NCBI GenBank assembly: GCA_020636355.1
Contig: JACJYB010000007.1
Location: 62,001-126,000, forward strand
Direction of reading: 5' to 3'
Length of the DNA stretch: 64,000 nucleotides
Source of the DNA: Lewinellaceae bacterium
Lineage (GTDB): Bacteria; Bacteroidota; Bacteroidia; Chitinophagales; Saprospiraceae
A program made the position numbers and the translations under genes. A model generated the notes under the pieces. The model saw nothing but the letters and a program-made list of their open reading frames with translations. It was not told where the DNA came from and searched no databases. Positions 54,365-63,117 of the stretch are shown here, one piece after another (position 1 is the stretch's first letter; every line of letters starts with the position of its first letter).

Positions 54365-55288
54365 TCAACCATTTTCCGTAACTGCCCGCCTGGATAAAGA
54401 AATCCTGGGCAAAAACCGACCGGTATTTTTCATATAAGTCGCGTAACCAGAATATTTTTCGAGAGAGATGGATTCGGAAAAATCTGAACTTCCTTTAAAC
54501 AACAGAAGGAGTAACAGGCATCCCGCTATGGACCAATTAATCCAGGCATTGCCGGCCGCGATGCTGAATCCATAAACCAGGATCCAGATGGCTTGTTCCG
54601 CAGCATAATTCGGATGGCGGACGATAGCCCATAAACCGGTATCCAGGAACCCCTTGCCTGAATCCGGAGTTTGTTTCTTTTTCTGTTGAAAATTCCATTG
54701 TTGCTGATCGGCCAGGGTCTCAATAAAGAGTAATGCAATTACGCAAACACTTAAGATCAGGTCAGACAACCCCAATGACTGCGGTTCTTCAGGAATTACC
54801 GCAACGATCGGGAGCGTGAACAATAGGATCAGTCCCATCTGATAATAGCAGATGAAAAACAGATTAAACATGCTCCAGACGAAAGGATTTTTAAATACAG
54901 GCTTGGCCCGGATAATGGCCCACCGATAATCTTCCTCACCCTTCCATAGTGGCCAGGTGTATCCGCCCCGACGCGAAAAATTATAAGTCAAACGGATTCC
55001 CCACAGAGAGATTAATACGGACAAGAGAATCATACGGTCCGGCCACCCCGACCACCCGGTTGCGAGCCAGGCATAAGCGATCGGCATCAGACTCCATAAT
55101 TTATCAACCTGACTGTAATTTTTGGTGATTTCACCAATCAGGAAACATAACCCAGCTGCAACAACATAAACCCGCATTAGCCGGGAAAGGACATCCAGTT
55201 GCAGACTGGTTAAATGAATTCCGGAATAATAGATGATAACCGGAACGATGACCAAAGTAAATACCAGTAAAAATACAGTACGGATCAT
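54365..55288 (-). CDS. DUF1295 membrane protein (steroid 5-alpha-reductase-like fold)
   Basis: A 307-residue polytopic membrane protein with about seven spans. The region WAIVRHPNYAAEQAIWILVYG (about 218-238) is the DUF1295/3-oxo-5-alpha-steroid 4-dehydrogenase-like signature, which in related enzymes binds NADPH; YKVDK-type residue NYSQVDKLWSLMPI sits near 60. A reductase acting on a lipid or isoprenoid is possible, substrate unknown. It begins 5 bases after the S9 peptidase gene and is cotranscribed with it. Confidence 0.85.
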   Translation of the reverse strand: MIRTVFLLVFTLVIVPVIIYYSGIHLTSLQLDVLSRLMRVYVVAAGLCFLIGEITKNYSQVDKLWSLMPIAYAWLATGWSGWPDRMILLSVLISLWGIRLTYNFSRRGGYTWPLWKGEEDYRWAIIRAKPVFKNPFVWSMFNLFFICYYQMGLILLFTLPIVAVIPEEPQSLGLSDLILSVCVIALLFIETLADQQQWNFQQKKKQTPDSGKGFLDTGLWAIVRHPNYAAEQAIWILVYGFSIAAGNAWINWSIAGCLLLLLLFKGSSDFSESISLEKYSGYATYMKNTGRFLPRISLSRRAVTENG

Positions 55289-55293
55289 AAGAC

Positions 55294-57351
55294 CTATTTT
55301 CCGAGTAAATGCGTGTTAAAAAACTGGGCGCCACGACGGTAAGCCTCCAGCCAGGATGCATAGCGCAGAAATCCATGCACTTCGTCCGGAAGGACCAGGA
55401 CTTCGTAAGGTACGCGATGGGCATCCAGCTTTCGGGCCAGGTCGATGCTTTGACCAAACATAACATTGCGGTCGTCATCACCATGGATGAGCAATACCGG
55501 AGATCTCCATTTTCCTACTTCGCTGATGGGCGAACTGTTATAAGCATCATCCATCAGGGCTTCATTGATACCCCAGGCCCCGCCGGGTGAGAAGTCCCTG
55601 GCACGCCAGGACCAGTCGTGTACCCCGTGCAAGTCTACGCCAGCCTTAAAAAGATCACTGTTCCGCGCTAAACCCATGGCGGTCAAATAACCACCATAAC
55701 TTCCTCCCCACAATCCGATTTTAGCCGCATCCACCCCGGGCAGGGTCTGCAGAAAATGTGCAGCAGCAACAATATCCTGATATTCACTGGCTCCGCGCGG
55801 ACCTTGCTGCGGCGCTCTGCGGAAGAGTCTGCCGTAACCAATGCCAGAACGGTAATTGACACTCATGACCATATAACCCAGGCTGGTCAGGTATTGATTC
55901 ATGGAATAAGCATTGGCGTAATAACTGCTGTAATGAAAACCAAGCAACATTTGCCGGATCGGACCACCATGCATAAAGATGATAGAACCGCCGTTGGGTT
56001 TGCCTTTAGGGCGAAACAATTGTCCGTGAATCTGCCAGTGATCCGCAGTCTCAAAGACCACCTGCTCAGGTGTAACGAGGGTAGCCAGAAAAGACGGATC
56101 AGGTTGTGTTGGAAACAGCCGTTTTTCCTGACGTCCATTCCACAAATAGATTGCTGTGGGCAGGGTTGCGCTTGATTTCCGGTAAGCTACCTGTCCATCA
56201 CTTAGCGCAACCGGATTGGTTTCGATCGCGTCGGTTTCCAGGAACGATTCTACCGCTCCCGTACGGATGTTGATGCGACTAAGATCACGCAGATCAATGC
56301 TGCTGCAGTTGGAACTCACATAGATGTACTCACCGGTGGGATCCACCGATTGATGTTCGATCTCACAAGCTCCGGGCAAAAGCGGCTCCGGAGTACCGCC
56401 CGATGCATTGATCCTGTACAGCTTCATCCAGTCTTCGTGCTCGGAATAGAACAGAATTACATTTTCTGAAGGCCAAAGGATGGGATGACTGGGATAATAT
56501 TGGGCGAAACCGCCATCATCGGAAGGAGATTGCCACAAAGTGACTGCCTGCTGATCCGTCACATTGTATTTCATAACGGCAAAAGATATTCCGCCGGTCA
56601 GGTTGGTCAACTCCCCCTGTTCCAGCCCAGGCAACCGCAGGAAAGCTATTTCAGAACCATCCGGTGACCATACCGGCTCTCCGTCGCGAGACAGGGAAGG
56701 TGCCACCCAATGAATAGCCGGATCCTCTCCGGAGTTCAGATAGCCGATGAAACTGTGATCTCCTCGGTTACTGGCGAACAGGATTTTGCCGGTTTTTGGA
56801 TGCACCGAGACATTACTGAATGAACCCCGCATCTGGACAAGCAATTCAATCTTACCGGTGGCGGGATCCAGTCTGGAGAGCCGCCCACCCTGTGGGACCA
56901 GGAGATACTTTCCATCCGGTGACAAGATCGCCCCGGAGTACTGACCCAGTGATTTTACAGGACCTCCGGTAAGCGAGGTCATTTTGAGCTCCCGGGAAGG
57001 ATACTGGGTATAAGATGCAGGATTTGGAATTTCTCCCTGCCGATTCGAACTCCCCCCGCACACAAAAAAAAGGGTTTGGTGATCGGGAGTAAATTGAATT
57101 TGACCGATCTCCTGGCCATCATCCTTTCCGCTGGAATACAACAGATGTGGGGAAAAATCCGGCCCTGCACTTGCATATAAGGTACGGACACCGGCTTTTT
57201 CCTCCACCCAGGCGATGGCTTTGCCATCCGGACTGCCATAGAGTGAGGAACAATAAGACGTACTTAGGAGGGACTCCAGGCTTATCGGGTTCTGAGCTGT
57301 AAACGATAAACTGATCAGGAGGGAGAAAAAGGAGAAAATGAAGCGATACAT
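55294..57351 (-). CDS. S9 family prolyl oligopeptidase-like peptidase
   Basis: A 685-residue exported serine peptidase. ATG 57351 gives a signal peptide (MYRFIFSFFSLLISLSFTAQ); an upstream TTG-type start at 57393 is less likely. A seven-bladed beta-propeller (about 30-410: repeated WSPDG, LSPDGKYLL) is followed by an alpha/beta-hydrolase domain with the triad Ser551 (GGSYGG), Asp627 (HGDDD) and His659 (DEVHGF). It trims peptides, probably in the periplasm. It lies 83 bases after a TfoX-like gene on the same strand. Confidence 0.93.
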   Translation of the reverse strand: MYRFIFSFFSLLISLSFTAQNPISLESLLSTSYCSSLYGSPDGKAIAWVEEKAGVRTLYASAGPDFSPHLLYSSGKDDGQEIGQIQFTPDHQTLFFVCGGSSNRQGEIPNPASYTQYPSRELKMTSLTGGPVKSLGQYSGAILSPDGKYLLVPQGGRLSRLDPATGKIELLVQMRGSFSNVSVHPKTGKILFASNRGDHSFIGYLNSGEDPAIHWVAPSLSRDGEPVWSPDGSEIAFLRLPGLEQGELTNLTGGISFAVMKYNVTDQQAVTLWQSPSDDGGFAQYYPSHPILWPSENVILFYSEHEDWMKLYRINASGGTPEPLLPGACEIEHQSVDPTGEYIYVSSNCSSIDLRDLSRINIRTGAVESFLETDAIETNPVALSDGQVAYRKSSATLPTAIYLWNGRQEKRLFPTQPDPSFLATLVTPEQVVFETADHWQIHGQLFRPKGKPNGGSIIFMHGGPIRQMLLGFHYSSYYANAYSMNQYLTSLGYMVMSVNYRSGIGYGRLFRRAPQQGPRGASEYQDIVAAAHFLQTLPGVDAAKIGLWGGSYGGYLTAMGLARNSDLFKAGVDLHGVHDWSWRARDFSPGGAWGINEALMDDAYNSSPISEVGKWRSPVLLIHGDDDRNVMFGQSIDLARKLDAHRVPYEVLVLPDEVHGFLRYASWLEAYRRGAQFFNTHLLGK

Positions 57352-57434
57352 CCGTTTCGGTTTTGCTGACAAAATGTACGTAATTGCCTGCAAATTACCA
57401 CCAGGTATCCCATAAAAGCCTTTCGGGAAGAAAG

Positions 57435-57794
57435 CTACTTCCGTTTGCTGGATTTCGCCAGCGGATTGAATTCCAGAACCAGTTTGATCCAGCCGGCCAA
57501 TGCTTCATCCTCGTCAAATCCGGATGGGGTGACAAAGACGTAACCCTTCATGGTACGTCCGGTAAAGTCCATCGGTAAGCAATGTGGATTTTCAATTGCC
57601 TGGTTATACGCTTCCTCTCCGAGGCGAACCATCAAAAGATTATCACCTGATTTTTTATCCGTATGGATGCCACAACACATTTTATCATCTACCAGAAAAC
57701 ATAAGCCACCCATCATTTTTTTCTCCGTACACCGGGCACCCTGATCGTGAAATGCTTGCCGGATACGGTCTGCAATAAATTCATCGTAAGCCAT
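57435..57794 (-). CDS. TfoX/Sxy N-terminal domain protein
   Basis: A 119-residue protein with the TfoX N-terminal fold: MAYDEFIADRIRQAFHD, then EKKMMGGLCFLVDDKMCCG (about 24-42) and PMDFTGRTMKGYVFV. Full TfoX proteins regulate competence in gammaproteobacteria, but single-domain versions like this are common and without known role. It ends 83 bases before the S9 peptidase gene start in the same direction and may be cotranscribed. The gap upstream (57795-57913) contains the tRNA promoter on the other strand. Confidence 0.88.
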   Translation of the reverse strand: MAYDEFIADRIRQAFHDQGARCTEKKMMGGLCFLVDDKMCCGIHTDKKSGDNLLMVRLGEEAYNQAIENPHCLPMDFTGRTMKGYVFVTPSGFDEDEALAGWIKLVLEFNPLAKSSKRK

Positions 57795-57873
57795 ACCTAA
57801 TCAATTGATTCAATCAAGTTACAAAAGCTGGTGGAAAGTGACATGTTGGCATTGAAGATGTATTCTCAGGAGC

Positions 57874-57904
57874 TTGTTTACCTATCCGGAATATTCTAAC
57901 TTTG
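57874..57904 (+). promoter_or_regulatory. Promoter of the CAT-anticodon tRNA gene
   Basis: TTG at 57874-57876 (context CTTG), 20 bases of spacer, then TAACTTTG, an exact TAnnTTTG -7 box. The transcript would start near 57911, just before the tRNA 5' end at 57914. The layout is identical to the ribosomal operon promoter of this window. Confidence 0.78.
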
Positions 57905-57913
57905 CTCCGCTTC

Positions 57914-57987
57914 GGGCCCATAGCTCAGCCGGTTAGAGCATCTGACTCATAATCAGGGGGTCCCAGGTTCGAGCCCTGGTGGGCCCA
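57914..57987 (+). tRNA. tRNA with CAT anticodon (elongator Met or Ile2)
   Basis: A complete 74-base cloverleaf: acceptor arm GGGCCCA/TGGGCCC, D arm GCTC/GAGC, anticodon arm TCTGA-CTCATAA-TCAGG with CAT at 57948-57950, variable loop and T arm CCAGG-TTCGAGC-CCTGG, discriminator A. No CCA is encoded; the next bases are CCC. The paired base 1 and the lack of three G-C pairs at the anticodon stem exclude the initiator. The CTCATAA loop is shared by elongator Met and by tRNA-Ile2 whose C34 is modified to lysidine, so which one is not decided here. Confidence 0.93.
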
Positions 57988-57996
57988 CCCGTAGTT

Positions 57997-58033
57997 AAAG
58001 AGTTGTGCCTGTTTGGTTACAACTCTTTTTTTT
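57997..58033 (+). terminator. Rho-independent terminator after the tRNA
   Basis: AAAGAGTTGT, a 12-base loop, ACAACTCTTT, with a run of eight T at 58026-58033: a 10-bp stem ending the tRNA transcript 10 bases after the discriminator. It also sits at the 3' end of the convergent minus-strand gene ending at 58042, where it would work only weakly. Confidence 0.88.
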
Positions 58034-58041
58034 GGAATACA

Positions 58042-59262
58042 TCACTCCACACGAATGGATTGGATAAAACCAGTACCGATAAACCGGATTTGAAGGCCAA
58101 CTATTTGTCCAATATCTTCGGCGAAGTCATCGGAGAAAACAGCATGATCATCAACCGCGATATCAACTCTTCCCATTCCGGTCGTACAGGATAACCTGAC
58201 CGGATTGGAAAAATCTACACCAAATCCGGAAAGGTCGTGTGTTTTACCGTTGATGTAACGGCTACCAAGCATAAGACCTAATTCCCCGACACAACCTTTT
58301 TTACTTAACGGGATGCTGATGACACCTTTTGACCCCATCAGGAGCACAGTTGTCTTACGACAGATCCCATTTCGTTCCTCATAAGTGTTTTGCACCTCGG
58401 CCTCAAAATGCATGTTGCCACTTTCTGCGTTGATGGTGTCACTGACCAAATAAAAATCCAGAATCGGTGGCTCCCGCTCAAAATTGACACCCAATTCGGA
58501 TAAATTGGTTTTGGTCAGAGCCAACCTATCTGCAAAAAGCTGCTTGTTTAAGTAGATAGGGGTAGGGTTTTGCATAATAATTCCAGTCCATCCATCGGTT
58601 GGGATAAATACGTCTTGCTCCTTTACCGTTGAATCATTCAGAATTAGCTTAGCATGATAATACCCCGGTAAATAATAGGTGCTGGTATATTCATTTAGCG
58701 CTTTGTCTACTTTGAATCGAGACCGGTTATCCCAGCTTAACTGAATAAAGACACTGTCCGCATTGGACTGGCTTACATCATAGGTGAAAACAACCGTATT
58801 CGGCAAACCGGAAGTGACCATCCGGACATTAAATGCCACATTCTGGAAATATAGGTCTTGATGCGGAGGTAGGAATCGGGGGATTGCAACAACGACCAAT
58901 AGTAGCAAACCCAAAAAGCCAAGCCATGGCAAAAACAGTCGGGCCAGCGATCTTTTATTTTGTTTTGGGTCTGCCGGAGCCACAATAGGAGCAGATTCCG
59001 AATTGACAAATTCAAGCCATCCGGTATATCCAAGAAATTGCGCCAGTACGTCCAGGGTAGCCCGGTTGGGATTGCTTTCGTATCTAACCTTACCCCAGAT
59101 GCGTTTTAAGGTGCTGCCGCTTAGCATTCGATTCGTTTCTTCGAAAATCCGGTGACTGAGATTTTCGAAATCCTGACTTTGCCAGGTGTCCGCATTGCCC
59201 CAGCCCAGCTTTGATTCGATTTGTTTTTTACATCGGGCTAATGGCTGATTTTCTTGCGGCAT
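58042..59262 (-). CDS. Membrane-anchored HTH-like regulator with extracytoplasmic domain
   Basis: A 406-residue protein. The N-terminal part (about 1-85: FENLSHRIFEETNRMLSGST, TLKRIWGKVRYESNPNRATL, DVLAQFLGYTGWLEF) matches a domain common at the N-terminus of Bacteroidota regulators and looks like a helix-turn-helix. A single transmembrane segment (about 109-128, LPWLGFLGLLLLVVVAIPRF) separates it from a beta-rich outer part of about 270 residues (PKD- or carbohydrate-binding-like). This is the plan of a one-component transmembrane sensor. ATG 59262 is chosen over TTG 59286. It faces the tRNA and is divergent from a lipoprotein gene. Ligand and targets unknown. Confidence 0.78.
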   Translation of the reverse strand: MPQENQPLARCKKQIESKLGWGNADTWQSQDFENLSHRIFEETNRMLSGSTLKRIWGKVRYESNPNRATLDVLAQFLGYTGWLEFVNSESAPIVAPADPKQNKRSLARLFLPWLGFLGLLLLVVVAIPRFLPPHQDLYFQNVAFNVRMVTSGLPNTVVFTYDVSQSNADSVFIQLSWDNRSRFKVDKALNEYTSTYYLPGYYHAKLILNDSTVKEQDVFIPTDGWTGIIMQNPTPIYLNKQLFADRLALTKTNLSELGVNFEREPPILDFYLVSDTINAESGNMHFEAEVQNTYEERNGICRKTTVLLMGSKGVISIPLSKKGCVGELGLMLGSRYINGKTHDLSGFGVDFSNPVRLSCTTGMGRVDIAVDDHAVFSDDFAEDIGQIVGLQIRFIGTGFIQSIRVE

Positions 59263-59368
59263 AGGACTTGAATTCGCGCTGCTCAAACTTGAATACTTCG
59301 TGAATTTACAATAATCGGTTGGGTGACCACTTTTGCCGGGACTATTTCAAAACCTAAGCTATTGTAAC

Positions 59369-60289
59369 ATGAATAATTCGATTTGTGCCTTATACCTTTT
59401 TAGCCTCTGTTCCCTTCTTATAGCACTCCCAGGGTGCAAACATGGCCCCCCGGACTTTTTCCATTCCCCGAACGCCTACCTTGGCCAGGAGCCTCCGGGG
59501 GACACACCAGTACCTTTTGCCGAAGAAATGCTCAAGGATTCCGGGATTGTGCTGGGCCGCGTTTCCTTTTCGAAAGATGGGAAAGCATTCTATTATTCTT
59601 TTGCCAGGCATTGGTTTGACGATCGTGGCTCCGGGACAAAGGAGATCCGGTTTGACGGCGAAAAATGGCTTCATCCAGTTATCATCGCAGAGAACATCAC
59701 CAATCCTGCTTTCTCAGCCGATGACCAAACCCTTTATCTGGGAGGTGCCAACGGTCAGGTTTGGGTCATGAAAAAGGTTCAGAACGGATGGTCCAGGCCA
59801 GAGCTTTGGTTAGAAAGCGATCATTTTGGTCTTTATAATTTTCAATGCACCAATGGCGGAGCTTATTACCTGGGTAGCAATGCAAATCAGGGGAGTAAGT
59901 CCGACTGGAGCACGTATGATTTTTGTAAAATGACCATTGAGGGAAAAGATACACTCATCAATAGCCTGGGAAGTACCCTGAACACGCCGGGTTTCGACGG
60001 CGACTTATTCATTGCCCCGGACGAATCCTACCTGATCATTTCTACCAAGGAGACCCCAAGTTTTGAATGTGAGCTCTGGATCAGTTACCGGAAGAATAAC
60101 GGGGAATGGACAGAGCCCAGAAGTCTTGGAGAAAAAATTAATCAGGGCCTGGCCCATCGTTTTGGTCAATATGTGTCACCTGACGGCAAATACCTGTTTT
60201 TTACCAAAGGCACCAGTGAAGCGGATTGTACGATCTACTGGGTGCGTTTTGATAAGCTATTGGCGGCACTAAGACCGGATGAAGTGTAA
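59369..60289 (+). CDS. PD40/WD-like beta-propeller lipoprotein
   Basis: A 306-residue exported lipoprotein: signal peptide ending LLIALPGC (lipobox), then a TolB-like beta-propeller (SFSKDGKAFYYSFA, NPAFSADDQTLYLGG, IAPDESYLIISTKE, YVSPDGKYLFFTKG repeated about every 50 residues). Propellers of this type bind proteins or sugars and are often found next to sensors. ATG 59369 is chosen. It is divergent from the membrane-bound HTH protein with 107 bases between starts, so it may be a target or partner (inference). Confidence 0.83.
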   Translation: MNNSICALYLFSLCSLLIALPGCKHGPPDFFHSPNAYLGQEPPGDTPVPFAEEMLKDSGIVLGRVSFSKDGKAFYYSFARHWFDDRGSGTKEIRFDGEKWLHPVIIAENITNPAFSADDQTLYLGGANGQVWVMKKVQNGWSRPELWLESDHFGLYNFQCTNGGAYYLGSNANQGSKSDWSTYDFCKMTIEGKDTLINSLGSTLNTPGFDGDLFIAPDESYLIISTKETPSFECELWISYRKNNGEWTEPRSLGEKINQGLAHRFGQYVSPDGKYLFFTKGTSEADCTIYWVRFDKLLAALRPDEV

Positions 60290-60414
60290 CATTTGTGCAT
60301 ACGGCAGGTTATTACAAGATTGTATGCATGATGGGTGGATTTGCACACTTAATAAGATGGATAGCATGCCGTTTATATGGAGTTAGCTCATGTGATGGCG
60401 ATAAAATAAAGTAT

Positions 60415-61551
60415 ATGAAAAAGACCATTTTTTCTGCTGCATTATTGGGATTCGTGAGCATCTATGCTCAAAGTGGACAGCAGTTAAAATCAGATAACCC
60501 GCTTGATTGTAAAACCGATGTGTTGTTTGATGCAGCAATTAACACCTATTTTACGGAGACCCGTGGTGCTCTTTCCGCCGCCGTATACATAAGAGGAAAT
60601 ACATTTTTCTATAATTATGCGCAAGGTCAGGAGATCCTTCCCACTGATACTACCCTCTTTGAAATCGGATCGATCACCAAAACGTTCGCCGGCTATTTAC
60701 TGGCGAAAGCGGCAGTTGATAACCAGGTAAATCTGCAGGATGATATTCGCCAATACCTGCCCGGGGAATACCCTAATTTGGCCTACCATAGCCATCCTGT
60801 CCGACTCTGTCAATTGATCAACCACAGTTCTGGGCTCCCGTATGATTTTATTGACCGGACACCTTTTGCAAAACTGAGTGAAGACGATATGGCGCCGCTG
60901 GTCGTTGCTCTTGAAAGTAAGATAACCCACGGGCGTATACTTCAGGATCTCCATACGGTGCAATTGAAAGCCGAACCCGGTATCGGGCTGAGTTATTCCA
61001 ATGTTGGAGCGCAACTGCTGGGGATGATCCTCGAAAGTATTTATGCAAAACCCTATACCCAATTGGTTGCTGAGTGGATCACCGATCCAATGGGAATGAA
61101 GGATACCCGCTTTGAGCTGCCGGCTCAATCCGATCGAACCATTGCGGGGCACAGTGTCACCGGAAAGATAATGCCTCATTCTTCCAGTGGACTTGCCGGT
61201 GGGCTTTACTCCAGCTCCCGGGATCTTTTGAAGTATGGGATCAGACACCTGAATGAAAATGATATGCTGATTGCATTAACGCATCAACCGACATGGGGTC
61301 AGATAGAATACTATGCCATGGGTCTCAACTGGCAAATGCAACATAAACCAGGGGAAGCCAGGCGGATATGGCAAAGTGGCAGCACCATGGGATATACCAG
61401 CCTTCTTTCCATTTACCCGGATGACGGTATAGTAATCGTTCTCCTTTCTAACCGGCATGACCAAGATTCTGAAGGAGATCTTTCCACAGTTGCCCAAACC
61501 CTCTTTGAACAGATCAGGAACATCAAGATCTTTAATTTTCAATTTAACTGA
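60415..61551 (+). CDS. Class C beta-lactamase-like serine hydrolase
   Basis: A 378-residue exported protein of the beta-lactamase/D-Ala-D-Ala carboxypeptidase superfamily. Signal peptide MKKTIFSAALLGFVSIYA from ATG 60415. Motifs are SITK (S86-x-x-K89), YSN (194-196) and a C-terminal QSGSTMG in place of the HxG/KTG motif. LPYDF and INHSSG are typical family turns. It may act as esterase or peptidase rather than as a true beta-lactamase. The 125 bases before it hold no clear promoter box. Confidence 0.86.
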   Translation: MKKTIFSAALLGFVSIYAQSGQQLKSDNPLDCKTDVLFDAAINTYFTETRGALSAAVYIRGNTFFYNYAQGQEILPTDTTLFEIGSITKTFAGYLLAKAAVDNQVNLQDDIRQYLPGEYPNLAYHSHPVRLCQLINHSSGLPYDFIDRTPFAKLSEDDMAPLVVALESKITHGRILQDLHTVQLKAEPGIGLSYSNVGAQLLGMILESIYAKPYTQLVAEWITDPMGMKDTRFELPAQSDRTIAGHSVTGKIMPHSSSGLAGGLYSSSRDLLKYGIRHLNENDMLIALTHQPTWGQIEYYAMGLNWQMQHKPGEARRIWQSGSTMGYTSLLSIYPDDGIVIVLLSNRHDQDSEGDLSTVAQTLFEQIRNIKIFNFQFN

Positions 61552-61603
61552 GGGTACATGAATGAAGTAAGTTGTGCCGGGTTCAGTCGATCGCAATAAT
61601 TTG

Positions 61604-61611
61604 TATGTTTG
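61604..61611 (+). promoter_or_regulatory. Putative promoter -7 box of the HAD phosphatase gene
   Basis: TATGTTTG matches TAnnTTTG exactly, 20 bases before the ATG at 61631. No TTG lies at the expected -33 distance. The box lies after the class C hydrolase stop, so the HAD gene can be transcribed alone. Confidence 0.45.
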
Positions 61612-61630
61612 CCGCTCAAGTCTTTGCGCA

Positions 61631-62272
61631 ATGAGCGACCAGAAAATCCCTGTGAAAAACATCATATTTGACCTGGGCAATGTCCTGTTTACCCTGGATT
61701 ATCCCCGATGGCGGGAGCAGATGGCCACCCTGCTGCAACCAAACGAACTTCAGGACCTCTATCCGACCATTTACAAATTCGATACGGGCAAGATCAGCAC
61801 CTCTTTGTTTATCAATGGGGTACTTTCCTTTTGTAATTCGGACAAACAAGCGCTGGATGTAATCAGGGCCTGGAATTCTATGCTGGTCGGTATGCCTGAG
61901 GATAGTTTTCGTATTCTAGATGAGCTCAAACAAACCTACCGGCTATTTCTTTACAGCAACAACAATGAGATGCACTACGAATGGTGCATGAGGCATTTTG
62001 AAAGAGAACACGGGATCCCGGACTTCAACACGCGGTATTTTGAGGGAGCTTATTATTCCCAGGAAATTGGTTTCCTCAAACCGGATACTGCCGGATACCG
62101 GTATATCCTGAACCAGCATCAATTGACAGGATTTGAAACGCTTTTTCTCGACGACAAACCCGAAAATGTCGAAGGAGCTATCGAAGCTGGGCTTCAGAGT
62201 GTGCTCATTGATCCGGAAATTTCATTGCGCAGACAGCTGATGGAAATGGGTTTGCAGCTTCAGGCTTTCTGA
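61631..62272 (+). CDS. HAD-family phosphatase (YihX-like)
   Basis: A 213-residue haloacid dehalogenase-like hydrolase. Motif I is IIFDLGNVLF with catalytic Asp14 (position +2 is Gly, as in YihX-type enzymes), motif II LYSNNN, motif III around GFLKPD, and motif IV FLDDKPENV. YihX acts on alpha-glucose 1-phosphate, but substrate specificity cannot be read here. ATG 61631 fits the family start. It overlaps the convergent MscS gene by 13 bases. Confidence 0.9.
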   Translation: MSDQKIPVKNIIFDLGNVLFTLDYPRWREQMATLLQPNELQDLYPTIYKFDTGKISTSLFINGVLSFCNSDKQALDVIRAWNSMLVGMPEDSFRILDELKQTYRLFLYSNNNEMHYEWCMRHFEREHGIPDFNTRYFEGAYYSQEIGFLKPDTAGYRYILNQHQLTGFETLFLDDKPENVEGAIEAGLQSVLIDPEISLRRQLMEMGLQLQAF

Positions 62273-63066
62273 TTCATATGCACATCCACCTGAGGGAATG
62301 GGATGCTTACGCCCTCACGATCAAAAGCTTTCTTGACATTTTCCTGAAAATAAAAATAAGTATTCCAGTAATCGCTGCTCTTACACCAAGGCCGTACGGC
62401 AAAATTAACCGAGCTGTCCCCCAACTCCGTCACCAGGATGTCGGTCTTGTGATCGGACAAAAGATAAGGGCATTTTACATTAACGTGTTCTATGACGGAT
62501 CGGGCTAAATCAATGTCATCGTTATAACCAATGCCAAAAGTCATGTCCACCCGGATAATACCGGGACCACTTATATTGACCATGCTTCCTGAGGTGGCTA
62601 CCGCGTTCGGTATAATGATCCGGCGATTATCCGGTGTCAACAGGATCGTATTGAAAACCTGAATGACCTGGACTACCCCGGTGTGGCCATCCAGGGTGAC
62701 CAGATCGCCGGTGCGGTAGGGTTTGAAAAATAAGATCAGCACGCCGGCAGCAAAATTAGCCAGACTGCCCTGTAAAGCCAGCCCGATGGCCAATCCGGCT
62801 GCGCCCAGGACTGCAATAAATGAAGTGGTCTCTATGCCCACCATGCCCAGAACAGAAAATATTAATAGGATCTTCAGCCCGATCGAGCTCAAAGACTTCA
62901 GAAAACCCTGCAATGAATCGTCTATTTCCTGTTTACGGAGTTGTTGATCAATCAGAGCGGTAATCCGTTTGATGATCCAGAATCCCAGGATCAGGACCAG
63001 GAAGGCAAGCAGTACTTTCGGAGCATAATCCAGGATATGTTCCTGGATGGTAGATAACCAATTCAT
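62260..63066 (-). CDS. MscS-type mechanosensitive ion channel
   Basis: A 268-residue membrane protein. Three transmembrane segments (about 10-95) end in the pore helix with GAAGLAIGLALQGSLANFAAG (the Ala/Gly-rich TM3 of MscS, shown in part: AIGLALQGSLANF), followed by the beta domain with PYRTGDLVTLDGHTG and IIIPNAVATSGSMVN and a C-terminal alpha/beta domain. It releases solutes upon hypo-osmotic shock. ATG 63066 is chosen over TTG 63114, which would run into the divergent recX gene. Confidence 0.93.
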   Translation of the reverse strand: MNWLSTIQEHILDYAPKVLLAFLVLILGFWIIKRITALIDQQLRKQEIDDSLQGFLKSLSSIGLKILLIFSVLGMVGIETTSFIAVLGAAGLAIGLALQGSLANFAAGVLILFFKPYRTGDLVTLDGHTGVVQVIQVFNTILLTPDNRRIIIPNAVATSGSMVNISGPGIIRVDMTFGIGYNDDIDLARSVIEHVNVKCPYLLSDHKTDILVTELGDSSVNFAVRPWCKSSDYWNTYFYFQENVKKAFDREGVSIPFPQVDVHMNQKA

Positions 63067-63117
63067 TGATACATGTAATTTTAAGGTTTTCAAATCAAAT
63101 CCGGCCCAGCCCAATCT

